Origin: Lewinellaceae bacterium
GTDB taxonomy: Bacteria; Bacteroidota; Bacteroidia; Chitinophagales; Saprospiraceae
DNA length: 64,000 bases
Direction of reading: 5' to 3'
Assembly (NCBI GenBank): GCA_020636135.1
Contig: JACJYK010000001.1
Location: 3,086,501 to 3,150,500 of the forward strand
The notes beneath the pieces are model-generated. The model ran no database searches. It was not told the origin of the DNA and worked only from the letters and a program-made list of their open reading frames with translations. Positions 1 through 9,931 of the stretch are shown piece after piece (the first letter of the stretch is position 1; each line of letters starts with the position of its first letter). The translations under genes and the position numbers were made by a program.

Positions 1-137
1 ACCTGGTGCTGTTGGCTACCGATCAGTTTGTTTGAAGTCCTCTTTTATCAAGCTAAATCACAAGTCTTTAATCCAGTTCAGAGTTAAGGTGTTTGACACA
101 GAATTTCTGATATTGTGATTGTGCAGCACCAACCAAG

Positions 138-1616
138 ATGATTTTTATTCATCGAGATACCAATTTACCCCGGATCCTTTTCACAGGTTTATCCCTGATT
201 CTATTGAGTTTTACTGCTTACCCGCAACGCATCATCCACGCCTGTCCGGGAGGATCGGTTGATCTTTCGACGGATATTCCAGGGATAGGCTACCAATGGT
301 CCCCCGAGCAGGGCATCGCTTTCCCTTCGCTGTCTTCCACGACAGCGAAAGTGAACGCCACATCCATCTATGTATGCACCATCTATCAGGTCTTGGACAA
401 CCTCATCGTCAATCCCCATTTCAACCAGGGAAATCAGGGCTTTCTCAGCGACTATGCGTACAATCCTTCCGCTCAGTCCGGACGCTATTATCTGACCGAC
501 CAGCGGACTGACTCCTGGTGGAATGGCTTCAGCCCTTGTTTTGACCATACCACCGGGCGGGACAGTATGCTCCTGGTGGACGGGGCTTCTGTGCCGGATG
601 CCCGGGTCTGGTGTCAGAACATCCGGGTGCAACCCAATACGACCTATGCATTCTCCTGCTGGATCCAGAACATCTGCACCTGCGGAGCTCCACCCCGACT
701 CCAGTTTGCGATCAACGGCGTCAAACTTGGATCCGACTTTCTGGTCACGACGACCAATTGTCTGTGGACCCAGTTTTATGAACTTTGGAATTCCGGGAGT
801 GATACCCTGGCTTCCATCTGCATCCTCAACCAAAACCTGAATCCGGATGGAAACGACTTCGCCCTCGATGACATAGGATTCCAGGCCATCCAAATTGCCT
901 ACGACACCATCCGGGTGATCACCGACGTTGCACTTCCCGTCGGCCATCAGACAGTCGGATTATGCCCGGGCTCTACCTTTAATTTTAATGGCCATGCCTA
1001 CGATCAACCCGGATTTTATGCGGACACCCTGCGCGGCCTCCCCTCCTGCGACAGCATCGTGATGACATTGCTTGAGCCGGTCGATTTTGCGATTGATGCC
1101 GGCGATCCCCTGGAAATTGAAAATGGAACTTCCATACAGCTGTTGGTCGAGGCGCCTGACCTTTCCAATCTGCAATGGTCGTGGTCCCCTGCCGACCAGC
1201 TTTCCTGCGCCGACTGTCCCATCCCTGAAGCATCACCCGCCACCAGCACAACCTATCACGTAACGGTAACCGACCCAGCTACCGGATGCACGGCCATCGA
1301 TGAAGTGAGGGTACGGGTCGTCCCCTGCCGCAAAATCTATTTCCCCAATGCATTTACTCCGAACGATGATGGAATCAACGACCTGTATGTTCCGATTACG
1401 GGAAGCTGTGTCAAGTCCATCAGAGTATTCCGGATCCTGGATCGCTGGGGCAACATCCTTTTTGAACTGGAAAATGTTTCCGGTAATCAGGAAGGATGGG
1501 ATGGTACCTATCATGGTATGGCATCGCCGTCCGGTGTCTACATCTACCAGGCTTGGATCGAATTTGGCAATGGAACCACCTCCTGGCTGACCGGTGACGT
1601 AACGCTGGTGCGATGA
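138..1616 (+). CDS. T9SS-exported protein with gliding-motility-associated C-terminal domain
   Basis: A 492-residue secreted protein. A hydrophobic N-terminal segment (about residues 12-29, ending TAYPQ) looks like a signal peptide. A Cys-containing Ig/PKD-like start (CPGGSVDLS) is followed by a region that may be a carbohydrate-binding-like beta sandwich (about residues 85-255). The last ~92 residues begin FPNAFTPNDDGINDLY and carry RWGN and WDGTY motifs, the signature of the gliding-motility/CHU_C-type C-terminal domain used by the type IX secretion system of Bacteroidota. It is probably exported and anchored or released at the cell surface, perhaps in adhesion. It has no catalytic motif I recognise. 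Its substrate or ligand is unknown. Confidence 0.85.
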   Translation: MIFIHRDTNLPRILFTGLSLILLSFTAYPQRIIHACPGGSVDLSTDIPGIGYQWSPEQGIAFPSLSSTTAKVNATSIYVCTIYQVLDNLIVNPHFNQGNQGFLSDYAYNPSAQSGRYYLTDQRTDSWWNGFSPCFDHTTGRDSMLLVDGASVPDARVWCQNIRVQPNTTYAFSCWIQNICTCGAPPRLQFAINGVKLGSDFLVTTTNCLWTQFYELWNSGSDTLASICILNQNLNPDGNDFALDDIGFQAIQIAYDTIRVITDVALPVGHQTVGLCPGSTFNFNGHAYDQPGFYADTLRGLPSCDSIVMTLLEPVDFAIDAGDPLEIENGTSIQLLVEAPDLSNLQWSWSPADQLSCADCPIPEASPATSTTYHVTVTDPATGCTAIDEVRVRVVPCRKIYFPNAFTPNDDGINDLYVPITGSCVKSIRVFRILDRWGNILFELENVSGNQEGWDGTYHGMASPSGVYIYQAWIEFGNGTTSWLTGDVTLVR

Positions 1617-1683
1617 AACCAATCGTGCCGGAATGCCCGGTAACGATTATTTTAGCATCACCTTTCTTTCAGATTCATTCGTT

Positions 1684-2985
1684 ATGAAGCCTTTTTACAA
1701 AACCCTGCCTTTCCTTTTCCTGATCGTAATTCATCCTGCTTATTGGTTACATGCGCAGAATAGTCCGGCCTTTGCATTCGGAGATCTTTTGCCGGATGCT
1801 CCCGAACTGGCCGCACGCGACTCATTTGCGGTGGGGGTTCGCACGTTCACAATAATCCATCAGCAACAACAGGACATCCTGAACCGCAAGGATGGTGTCA
1901 CACCAGTATACGACCGTCCCCTCGTCCTGGAAGTATGGTATCCCGCAGCTCCCGGCACCGATCCTGAGCAAATAGAGACCTATCAGCAAGTCCTGGGCAA
2001 TCATGGTGATGAAACCAGGCCATTGATTCCTTTCTCTTTTACAGGACGTTGTGTACGCGATGCCGATCCCGACCGGGAACATGGTCCGTATCCTTTGGTT
2101 ATTGTGTCTCACGGCTACACCGGTTCCCGTTATCTGATGTCCTACCTGACCGAGAATCTGGCTTCCAAAGGGTACGTGGTCGTCGCCATTGACCACACGG
2201 AATCGACCTTTCAGGATGCAGCAGCGTTTACCAGCACGTTATTGAATCGGCCGTTGGACCAACTGTTTACCCTGGATGAAATAGGGCGGCTTGCACAACC
2301 TAACAGTGGTCATTTCCTGGCTGGTTTGGTGGATGCGGATCACGCCGGATTGATCGGTTATTCCATGGGGGGCTATGGAGCGCTGAATACGACCGGAGCC
2401 GGCTTCAGCAGCCGGGCAGTCGGCTTGTTTAGCGGAATGGCCGCCGGAAGTGATGCCCTGGCCATGCGCGGAGCAGATTCTGAAGCGTACCAGAAATCCC
2501 AGGATCCACGCTTCAAAGCGGTCGTAGCCTTTGCACCATGGGGCATGAATGTAGGGGTTTGGGACTCGGCAGGCCTGGCAGGATTGCATCTGCCGACCTT
2601 CTTTGTAGCGGGCGACCAGGACGATGTTTCAGGATACGAACAAGGAACTAAAAAGATTTTTGATGGCGCCATCCACGCAGAAAGATACCTCCTCACTTAT
2701 GTGAATGCCCGCCACAACGTAGCGCCCAATCCACCGCCGGTAGCAAGTATGCAGCCCGGATTGAACATCAACGAATACCTCCGGTATGCCGATTCGGTGT
2801 GGGACATGCGACGCATCAACAACATCAATCAGCATTTTGTCACGGCGTTCCTGGGATACTATCTGAAGGGAATACCCTACAAGGAATACCTGGATTTGAG
2901 TCCGGATGCCAATCTTGAGGTCTGGAAAGGTTTTAAGCCAAGGACCTCAATCGGATTGCGCTGGGAATATCAGCCAGCCAGGTAG
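1684..2985 (+). CDS. Secreted alpha/beta hydrolase (PAF-acetylhydrolase/dienelactone hydrolase-like)
   Basis: I start the gene at ATG 1684 (433 residues) because it opens directly into a signal peptide (MKPFYKTLPFLFLIV, cleavage near LHAQ). An in-frame ATG at 1633 would add 17 residues before it. The fold markers are an oxyanion-type HGYTGS (about residue 143) and the nucleophile elbow GYSMGG with Ser about 227. A late His in the segment NARHNVAP could complete the triad. The overall pattern resembles platelet-activating-factor acetylhydrolase-like esterases. The substrate cannot be read from sequence. It lies 67 bases after the T9SS protein and converges on the GH28-like gene. Confidence 0.8.
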   Translation: MKPFYKTLPFLFLIVIHPAYWLHAQNSPAFAFGDLLPDAPELAARDSFAVGVRTFTIIHQQQQDILNRKDGVTPVYDRPLVLEVWYPAAPGTDPEQIETYQQVLGNHGDETRPLIPFSFTGRCVRDADPDREHGPYPLVIVSHGYTGSRYLMSYLTENLASKGYVVVAIDHTESTFQDAAAFTSTLLNRPLDQLFTLDEIGRLAQPNSGHFLAGLVDADHAGLIGYSMGGYGALNTTGAGFSSRAVGLFSGMAAGSDALAMRGADSEAYQKSQDPRFKAVVAFAPWGMNVGVWDSAGLAGLHLPTFFVAGDQDDVSGYEQGTKKIFDGAIHAERYLLTYVNARHNVAPNPPPVASMQPGLNINEYLRYADSVWDMRRINNINQHFVTAFLGYYLKGIPYKEYLDLSPDANLEVWKGFKPRTSIGLRWEYQPAR

Positions 2986-3007
2986 TAACAGGAGGAATGG
3001 ACTCAAA

Positions 3008-4405
3008 TCAATGGACGACTAGCTCTTTGACGTCCTCCCGGGCAAGCCAGGGCCGGGCATCTTCGTGCTTGGTCGTAAATGTACATTGGTCAAAAGTGAT
3101 CTGGTCCAGGTGGCGAACATAAAAAGCAAAGGCGGGCGTATTGCCAAATGAACTGCCCTCCGGGTACTTGCCATCGTATTCCTTCACCGGTTCATCCGCC
3201 TTCCGGATACCACCTGCCATTTCCAATTGCACCTTTTCAAAAGTGACGTTCTGAATGTTATGGCCTGGGATCCCGGTCAGGATAGATGGGTAAGATTGCG
3301 TGAAATCCGAGCCCCGGATGTTGCGGAAGGTTACATTGGATATAGACCCGATACGGGTCTCACGACCTGGAACAGAACGACGCCGGTCTGCCAGGATCAT
3401 AAAGATCGCTTGACCGCAATGGGTGATTTCACAATCCCGGATCAGAATATCATCAATCAGTGCGCCATCCATACTCTCTATCGCAATAGCAGAATTTTGT
3501 AACGCATTTTTCAGAGTCAAATCTGATATTTCAAAATGGGCAAATCTGCCCAGGCCATCCGTACCAAACTTAAAACAATTGCCTGCCCGCACATTGAGCT
3601 TATCGATCAAGCAGTCTTTTACGGTGATTTGCTCACACCCGTATTCGCTTCCGCTCTTAAAACAAATGCCGTCATCTTCCGACTGAATGACACAATCTTC
3701 GATAAGTACCTGATGGCAATCCACGATATCTATGCCATCCCGATTCGGAGTGAGATTGCCGGTATGCACCGTGATCCCACGGATGGTAATACTATCCGAT
3801 TCGATATACACCTGGGTCCAGCAAGCGGGATCGATCAGGGTTATGCCTTCTACGGTGATATTTTTACTACCCACAAAAGCCAGTATGGAGGGCCGGTCTT
3901 TTTCGGTACCGAGCGACTGTACGTGCATCCAGGGTTCAAAATCACCTTGCCCGTCGATGACGCCTTTACCGGTAATGGTGACATCCTCCACATGATTTCC
4001 GAAAAGCAGCCGTCGCTGACAGTCCTCGAGCATGCGATTCGGGTACCTTGTTTCAATTAACGTGTGCGGGTAGTCTGTCTCTTCGTCAGACTGGACACCC
4101 AAAATGGTCGCACCGGAGTCGATCTGGATGCGTATGTGGCTCCCCAAAATGAGCTGGCCGGTCAGATAATTACCGGGTGGAAAATGGACGGTTCCACCAG
4201 TGCCCCGGCAAGCATCGATGGCACGTTGTATGGCATCATGATCGTTGGTCTTACCATCTCCTGTAGCTCCAAATGCAGTGACGGAATATTCCTGTGGCCT
4301 ATTTACACCCATCTGGCATTGCAGCATTGTCATCAGGATAAAACAGACCACTGGAAACCACCTCAGCCAGCGGATTATTTGCATGAACTGAATATTTGTA
4401 ATCAT
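3008..4405 (-). CDS. GH28-like pectinase/polygalacturonase-family lipoprotein
   Basis: 465 residues. The N-terminal membrane segment ends in Cys30, so this is probably a lipoprotein. The body is a right-handed beta-helix of glycoside hydrolase family 28: the opening SVTAFGATGDGKTNDHDAI and PPGNYLTG are typical. The catalytic-acid region is visible as NRDGID (221-226) and SEDDGIC with Asp244-Asp245. The canonical GHG motif is not evident; AGN stands near the expected place, so the substrate may not be plain polygalacturonate. The start overlaps the stop of the upstream 612-residue gene by ATGA, which indicates translational coupling. An in-frame Met8 is an alternative start. Confidence 0.85.
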   Translation of the reverse strand: MITNIQFMQIIRWLRWFPVVCFILMTMLQCQMGVNRPQEYSVTAFGATGDGKTNDHDAIQRAIDACRGTGGTVHFPPGNYLTGQLILGSHIRIQIDSGATILGVQSDEETDYPHTLIETRYPNRMLEDCQRRLLFGNHVEDVTITGKGVIDGQGDFEPWMHVQSLGTEKDRPSILAFVGSKNITVEGITLIDPACWTQVYIESDSITIRGITVHTGNLTPNRDGIDIVDCHQVLIEDCVIQSEDDGICFKSGSEYGCEQITVKDCLIDKLNVRAGNCFKFGTDGLGRFAHFEISDLTLKNALQNSAIAIESMDGALIDDILIRDCEITHCGQAIFMILADRRRSVPGRETRIGSISNVTFRNIRGSDFTQSYPSILTGIPGHNIQNVTFEKVQLEMAGGIRKADEPVKEYDGKYPEGSSFGNTPAFAFYVRHLDQITFDQCTFTTKHEDARPWLAREDVKELVVH

Positions 4406-6240
4406 TTGGTCATCAATGCTTTAAAGGAATGTGGTGCCAGATGAATGGTGAAAGCATATTGTTCCGGAGTGATGGTCCTTCCCCAAAATTTAACCTCTGG
4501 AATAACTGTCATTTCGATCGCAATCCGGTTGACCACATCAAGTAATTCATTGGGCTTTCGGGTCGTTATCAACCGGACATCCACCGGGTCATCCCGGAAT
4601 GATTCCACCACCATGGTTTGGTTGTCGTAGGGGAACAAGGCAACCTGGGAAGGCCCCTGCAACCGGAAAGGCAACGCACGTGTCAGTGTTTCCCGGATGG
4701 CATTCAAGACCTCATCAGGAAGGTCATACATATCTCGGTAATTATCCGGTATGGTCAGCACATACAGGTTTCCGCCTCCATAGGACCCACGATGTAATAA
4801 AGGCCACCCCTGACCATTTCCCATGGCGGATATGACCTCCCAACTGTCATTGGTATAATATTCCAACTGTGGTATCAGTATCTCCTTGCTTCCGGGGATG
4901 GTCCTGAATCGCATCAGAAAATCCCGGACCATTGCTTTACGCCCGGTATAGGTAATGTCCACGATCCGGTCAAGGCCCCGGCCCCGGAGTGCATTTACCA
5001 ATCCGGAAGTAATCACCACGTCTTCCCCGGACTGAAGCCGGCGGTCCATTTTGTCCAGGATATCAGGGTCCTTTGCTGCCTGTTCGGTTAATAAAACAAT
5101 TCCTTCCGATTCGGGGAATTCCGGAACAATGTCGATTGGTAGACCGATCATTCCCAGATACGACTCAAGGAAGGCCTCACCATCGGCATGAAATGGCCGG
5201 TAACTCTTGATACCAATCGGGGTCCCTAATTGTCCAATAAATGGCTTTACGGCATCCAGGGCATGCTGGGCGGCGCTGGCCATCGACCTATCAATGGTTT
5301 CAAAGGTGGCATAATCAAAGCTGGTTTCCCGGTTGCTCCAGGGAGCGATCATCGATCGCCGCAAAGGACTTGCCATGGCTGAATATTCGAAAAGTGTCAT
5401 TTCCGGAGCCTTGGCAAATAAAGTCAGCCACAATTGTTCTGCGTACCGGTCAAAGGTTACGCTACCATAGGTATCCACCCAGCCGCCGCCATTGTGGCCG
5501 GGTTTTAAATGTTCAAAATAACGGAATAGCTGGAATCCGAGATAGGGTTGCAAGTGCTGGTTACTGTTGACGGCATCCCGTGTTTCCGTGCCCGTATAAA
5601 GTCCGTCAAAAATCGCTGGCTCCGTCTCCAGGTTAAAGCCCAGTTCATGAAAATGCGCATACCAGTTGGGGTATTTCACCACAACCTTCACCTTGGGATT
5701 TATCTTTTTGGCTGGTCCAATTATGACGTTTTGGGCTACATCGGTCATCATCTGGAGGCGGTATTCATCCCAGGTCCGCTGTCCTTTTTTGCGGATGCAT
5801 TCGTTGCATTTACAACTGGTAAAGAAAAAATCGTCCAGTATGATCTCATCGAATAATGACGCGCATCGCTCTATGATATCCTGAGCCATTTTCAGATGTT
5901 CCGGCCTGGAATAGCAAAATGTCTCGAAATTATTGCTTTCATCGATCGTGAAGGTGATACCTCCTGCCACTTCAAGGCCTTGATTTTTAAAAAAACTGAT
6001 CAATTTCCGCATCTGATCCGCCTCAATAAAAAGCATGTCCCGGTGGATCTCCAGGTAAATTTTATCCACATGCATTTGCGACGCAATCGCCGACCAGGTT
6101 TGGTGCAGCCATGTGGAATCAGCCATTTTCTGTACCTCTGCGGCTCGCGTGTAAATTGAAACTTTGTAAGGCGTCTGAGTCTGTGCCGAAGTAACGATTA
6201 GGGCACACATGACCCAGGCAATATGAAGGTTCTTTTTCAC
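4402..6240 (-). CDS. Secreted TIM-barrel-like protein of unknown function, coupled to GH28
   Basis: 612 residues with a signal peptide (cleavage near SAQTQ). The first ~330 residues look like a TIM barrel: alternating strands and helices, EIHRDML, EIILDDFFFT, and a CxCxxC cluster (TSCKCNEC) just after an Asp-Asp pair. The remaining part (about 335-480) resembles the Rossmann-like beta-galactosidase trimerisation/GATase fold, with SYRPFHADGEAFLESYLG and EGIVLLTEQAA. The end is a beta-rich domain. I do not recognise the family with certainty; a glycosidase acting with the coupled GH28 gene is the best inference. No metal or ligand is proven for the Cys cluster. Confidence 0.65.
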   Translation of the reverse strand: MKKNLHIAWVMCALIVTSAQTQTPYKVSIYTRAAEVQKMADSTWLHQTWSAIASQMHVDKIYLEIHRDMLFIEADQMRKLISFFKNQGLEVAGGITFTIDESNNFETFCYSRPEHLKMAQDIIERCASLFDEIILDDFFFTSCKCNECIRKKGQRTWDEYRLQMMTDVAQNVIIGPAKKINPKVKVVVKYPNWYAHFHELGFNLETEPAIFDGLYTGTETRDAVNSNQHLQPYLGFQLFRYFEHLKPGHNGGGWVDTYGSVTFDRYAEQLWLTLFAKAPEMTLFEYSAMASPLRRSMIAPWSNRETSFDYATFETIDRSMASAAQHALDAVKPFIGQLGTPIGIKSYRPFHADGEAFLESYLGMIGLPIDIVPEFPESEGIVLLTEQAAKDPDILDKMDRRLQSGEDVVITSGLVNALRGRGLDRIVDITYTGRKAMVRDFLMRFRTIPGSKEILIPQLEYYTNDSWEVISAMGNGQGWPLLHRGSYGGGNLYVLTIPDNYRDMYDLPDEVLNAIRETLTRALPFRLQGPSQVALFPYDNQTMVVESFRDDPVDVRLITTRKPNELLDVVNRIAIEMTVIPEVKFWGRTITPEQYAFTIHLAPHSFKALMTK

Positions 6241-6380
6241 AAATCGATCATTTGGTTCTCCCCTGAAAATACAATTTAACAGGCTATCTCAGAATCTAAA
6301 TCTTGCAATAGACCCTTTAAATCAGAAGCCATCACGTACAATCCAAAAATCATTATCTTGGAGGAAAGCCTTTCTCGACT

Positions 6381-9300
6381 ATGAAAAAAATATTCCTTCC
6401 TTGCTTATTCTGCCTGTATTTCACTTCCATATTTGCTCAAACCAAACTGCTTAGGCAACCTGCCATCAGTGACGACCACATAGCCTTCGTTTACGCCAAC
6501 GATATCTGGATTGCCAATCGTGACGGCAGTGACCCACAAAGGCTTACCTCTTTCACCGGCCAGGAACTATACCCGCATTTTTCTCCGGATGGTCAGATAG
6601 TCGCATTCACCGGCGAATACGACGGTAATAAAGATGTTTACGTGGTGTCCATACATGGCGGTGAACCTATGCGGCTCACCTGGCACCCAGCGAATGACCT
6701 GGTACGAGGATGGACCCCGGATGGACAGTCGGTCCTTTTTGCGTCACCACGGGAAGGAGTACCATATCCTATGAACAAGCTGTTCACCATTTCACTGAAA
6801 GATCATTTCCCCCGTGCATTGCCCTTGGCCAGGGCGGATGAAGGCAATTATAACGCCGATGGAAATCGACTGGTGTTCCGGAAATTCGAAGGATGGGAAA
6901 CCGAATTCAGAAATTACAAAGGGGGGCAGAACGTCCCCATCTTCATCGCCAATCTTGCGGAAAAGACAGTCACTACCCTACCCAATGACAATACCACCGA
7001 CCGGAATCCGGTGTGGATCCAGGAAAATGTTTATTTTCTATCCGACCGTGATCATGCTTCCAACGTCTGGGCTTACAACACCACCAATGGTGATCTCACC
7101 CAGCGCACTCACTTTAAGGAGTACGACTGTAAAAACCTCAGTGCCGGCGACGGTATGCTCATCTTTGAGAATGGCGGTGAATTGTATACTTTGAATCCTG
7201 CATCCGATCAGGAGCCTGTAAAACTGAATATCACCGTCGATGGTGATTTTCCCTGGGTCAGACCACATTGGGAAGATGTATCCGGCGAAATCCAGAGTGT
7301 TTCTTTGTCTGCCACCGGCAAACGGGCATTGTTTGGGGCCCGCGGGGACATTTTTACGGTACCAGCAGAGAATGGACCCATCCGGAACCTGACCAACAGT
7401 CCCGGAGCAGCCGACCGCGATCCGGCCTGGTCACCTGATGGCAAATGGATTTCCTGGTTCAGCGATGAGGATGGCGAGTATCAGCTGTACCTGATGGATC
7501 AGTTCGGTGGTAATAAACGGAAGATAAAGCTGGAATCGCCGACCTTCTATTATACCCCGGCCTGGTCACCGGATAGTAAGTATATAAGCTTCGCTGACGC
7601 TAACCGCACATTGTGGGTCACCGATGTGGCGGCCGGAAAGACAACCCAGATCGACAACGAAGGATTTGCACACCCGGTTCGGACCATCTATCCGGAATGG
7701 TCGCCAGACAGCAAATGGATTGCCTACACCAAGCGTCTTACCAGTGAGTACGACGCAATCTTTGTTTATTCCCTGGAGCAGAAAAAATCGTATCCGATTA
7801 CCGATGGCATGGCGGATTGTACCAGCCCTGCCTGGGATGCCAGCGGAAAATACCTCTATCTGCTGGCCAGCACCAATTATGCGCTTAACGTAGGCTGGCT
7901 GGATATGTCATCCGCAGAACGCACCATCCGTAATGGGGTCTATGCAGTCGTACTACGCAAAGATGCATCTTCTCCCATCGCTCCAAAAAGCGATGATGAA
8001 TCCTCCGGTGATGCAAAAATGAAGGAAGACACCGGTAAGGTGGTTCAAATTGACTTTGAAGATATCGGCAGACGCATTATTGCATTGGACATTCCTGTCC
8101 GGGCTTACCAGTCCATCGTGGCAGGGCCAGAGGAGAAGTTTTTCCTGCTCAGACAGAATGATGATGCTCCCGGTTACAGTCTGTTGCAATACGACCTTGA
8201 AAAACAGAAGCTGGAGGAATGGCAGGATGGCGTACAGAACATCTACCTGTCAAGTGATCACAAAAAAGTAATGATCCAGTCCAACGCGGGTTATGCATTG
8301 GTAGACGCCGGAGCGAAACCGTCACCAGGTAGCGGCGCATTGTCCACGAAAGGTATGCAAATGTATATCGACCCTGTCCGTGAGTGGGAACAGATGTTTC
8401 ACGAAGCCTGGCGCTTTCAGCGAGACTATTTTTATGTACGGAATGTCCATGGCCTGGATCTGGACTGGGCCTATCGGGCCTACGCGCCACTGGTAAAATA
8501 TGCGCGGCATCGCAGCGACCTGACGTATCTCCTGGACATCCTCGGAGGTGAGACTTCGGTTGGCCACTCCTTTACCGGAGGCGGAGAATATCCGTCTATT
8601 GACCGGGTGCCTGTCGGCATGCTGGGGGCTGATTTCGCCATCGAAAATGGCCGCTACCGCATCAAAAAGATTTACAACGGGGAAAGCTGGAACCCGGGTG
8701 TTGCCGCTCCCCTGGCTGGGCCGGGCATCGATGCACATCCGGGAGACTACCTTATTGCTGTCAACGGCCAGGACATAACCAGTGACCGGAACCTGTACAG
8801 CTATTTTGATTTTACGGCAGGTAAACAGATCCGGTTGCTGGTCAATGACCGCCCTGTACAGGAAGGAGCCCGTCTGCTGAATATTACCCCGGTGTCCAGT
8901 GAATATGCTCTGCGTCAGGTAGACTGGATCGAATCCAACCGGCGGAAGGTGGATGCCTGGAGTGATCACCAATTGGCTTACCTATGGCTGCCCAACACGG
9001 CCAATGGGGGTTACAATAATTTTAACCGCTATTATTTCGCCCAGAAAGAAAAGGCGGGAGCCATCATTGACGAGCGATACAATCAGGGAGGTTCTGCGGC
9101 CGACTACATTGTTGACCTCCTTGACCGGTCGTTGATGGGTTATTTCAGCAACCCGATCGGAGATAAACAGCCCTTCACCAGTCCCGGTGCAGGCATATGG
9201 GGACCAAAGGTCATGATCATCAACGAGTCGGCCGGGTCCGGTGGAGACTACTTACCTTACATGTTCAAAAAAAGGAAGGTAGGTACATTGGTAGGAACAC

Positions 9301-9584
9301 GGACGTGGGGAGGCCTGGTCGGAATATGGGATGTGCCAAATCTGGTTGATGGAGGTTATATGACTGCACCCCGTGGCGGATTCTTTAATACCGATGGTGA
9401 ATGGGATGTTGAAAATAAAGGTATAACACCTGATGTGGAAGTCGTTGAAGATGCATTTACCGGAGAGGACATCCAATTGAAACGAGCTGTGGAAGTTGGG
9501 ATGGATAAGTTAAAGACCGAGCGGGTCAAACTGCTCCCACAACCCAAAGATCCGGTGAGAGTTAGCCGTCCAAAATCAAATTAA
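6381..9584 (+). CDS. Tricorn-type S41 peptidase
   Basis: 1067 residues with a signal peptide (cleavage near IFAQ). The first ~520 residues are PD40/WD40-like propeller blades (repeats such as PAWSPDGKWISW, PAWSPDSKYISF, PEWSPDSKWIAY). The tricorn core domain follows, then a PDZ domain (about 755-840), then the S41 protease domain. The nucleophile is probably Ser953 in NESAGSGGD. Members of this family degrade peptides in the periplasm. A degenerate promoter box TATCTTGG lies at 6354-6361. Transcribed away from the GH28 pair; no operon partner is visible. Confidence 0.9.
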   Translation: MKKIFLPCLFCLYFTSIFAQTKLLRQPAISDDHIAFVYANDIWIANRDGSDPQRLTSFTGQELYPHFSPDGQIVAFTGEYDGNKDVYVVSIHGGEPMRLTWHPANDLVRGWTPDGQSVLFASPREGVPYPMNKLFTISLKDHFPRALPLARADEGNYNADGNRLVFRKFEGWETEFRNYKGGQNVPIFIANLAEKTVTTLPNDNTTDRNPVWIQENVYFLSDRDHASNVWAYNTTNGDLTQRTHFKEYDCKNLSAGDGMLIFENGGELYTLNPASDQEPVKLNITVDGDFPWVRPHWEDVSGEIQSVSLSATGKRALFGARGDIFTVPAENGPIRNLTNSPGAADRDPAWSPDGKWISWFSDEDGEYQLYLMDQFGGNKRKIKLESPTFYYTPAWSPDSKYISFADANRTLWVTDVAAGKTTQIDNEGFAHPVRTIYPEWSPDSKWIAYTKRLTSEYDAIFVYSLEQKKSYPITDGMADCTSPAWDASGKYLYLLASTNYALNVGWLDMSSAERTIRNGVYAVVLRKDASSPIAPKSDDESSGDAKMKEDTGKVVQIDFEDIGRRIIALDIPVRAYQSIVAGPEEKFFLLRQNDDAPGYSLLQYDLEKQKLEEWQDGVQNIYLSSDHKKVMIQSNAGYALVDAGAKPSPGSGALSTKGMQMYIDPVREWEQMFHEAWRFQRDYFYVRNVHGLDLDWAYRAYAPLVKYARHRSDLTYLLDILGGETSVGHSFTGGGEYPSIDRVPVGMLGADFAIENGRYRIKKIYNGESWNPGVAAPLAGPGIDAHPGDYLIAVNGQDITSDRNLYSYFDFTAGKQIRLLVNDRPVQEGARLLNITPVSSEYALRQVDWIESNRRKVDAWSDHQLAYLWLPNTANGGYNNFNRYYFAQKEKAGAIIDERYNQGGSAADYIVDLLDRSLMGYFSNPIGDKQPFTSPGAGIWGPKVMIINESAGSGGDYLPYMFKKRKVGTLVGTRTWGGLVGIWDVPNLVDGGYMTAPRGGFFNTDGEWDVENKGITPDVEVVEDAFTGEDIQLKRAVEVGMDKLKTERVKLLPQPKDPVRVSRPKSN

Positions 9585-9833
9585 AGGATTAATTTATCTT
9601 TTTATTGAGTTCAATTTTTAACAAAGAGGCATTCCGGGTCCTGTTCCATAACGCCATTCCACATAATACGGCCGTTCTTGAAAGGACAGGAATGTTCATA
9701 TCATTAACCAGTTGCCTTGATGCCATCCAGTCCTGATTGAGGTTCAGAGGTGTATTATTCTATAATCATTGCTAACAAAAGAGGATTATCAGCACCAGGT
9801 TGACTCCTTATCAAGCAAATTCAGTTTTGGTAT
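9585..9833. other. Intergenic stretch, no gene seen
   Basis: No plausible reading frame, RNA fold or repeat was recognised in these ~250 AT-rich bases after the tricorn-like gene. The regulatory elements for the downstream copper locus begin at its right edge and are listed separately. Confidence 0.5.
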
Positions 9834-9847
9834 GTGATCCGGATCAC
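9834..9847. promoter_or_regulatory. FNR/CRP-type palindrome upstream of copper-receptor locus
   Basis: GTGATCCGGATCAC is a perfect 14-base palindrome. It fits nTGAT-N4-ATCAn (FNR/ANR/DNR type) and, with its flanks, nine of ten positions of TGTGA-N6-TCACA. Its centre is about 92 bases before the start of the 129-residue gene. It shares GTGATCC with the box before atpD (30950). The binding protein is inferred, not shown. Confidence 0.55.
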
Positions 9848-9901
9848 TAACGTCCACCCATTTAAATCATTCCTTGTGTCAATAGATCTGGCAATTTTTA
9901 C

Positions 9902-9925
9902 AAAAAAGATATAAATATCTTTTTT
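9902..9925. promoter_or_regulatory. 11-bp inverted repeat over the putative promoter of the small Cys-rich gene
   Basis: Perfect arms AAAAAAGATAT and ATATCTTTTTT separated by AA, ending six bases before ATG 9932. The right arm contains TATCTTTT, seven of eight bases of the Bacteroidota -7 consensus TAnnTTTG. A repressor bound here would cover the promoter, so this is a candidate operator, for example for a metal sensor. A hairpin in the short leader is the alternative. Confidence 0.5.
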
Positions 9926-9931
9926 TATTGC

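Noticed and set aside
201..947. A 248-codon open frame antisense to the T9SS protein
   Set aside because: The plus strand has a signal peptide and a diagnostic C-terminal domain; the antisense frame does not.
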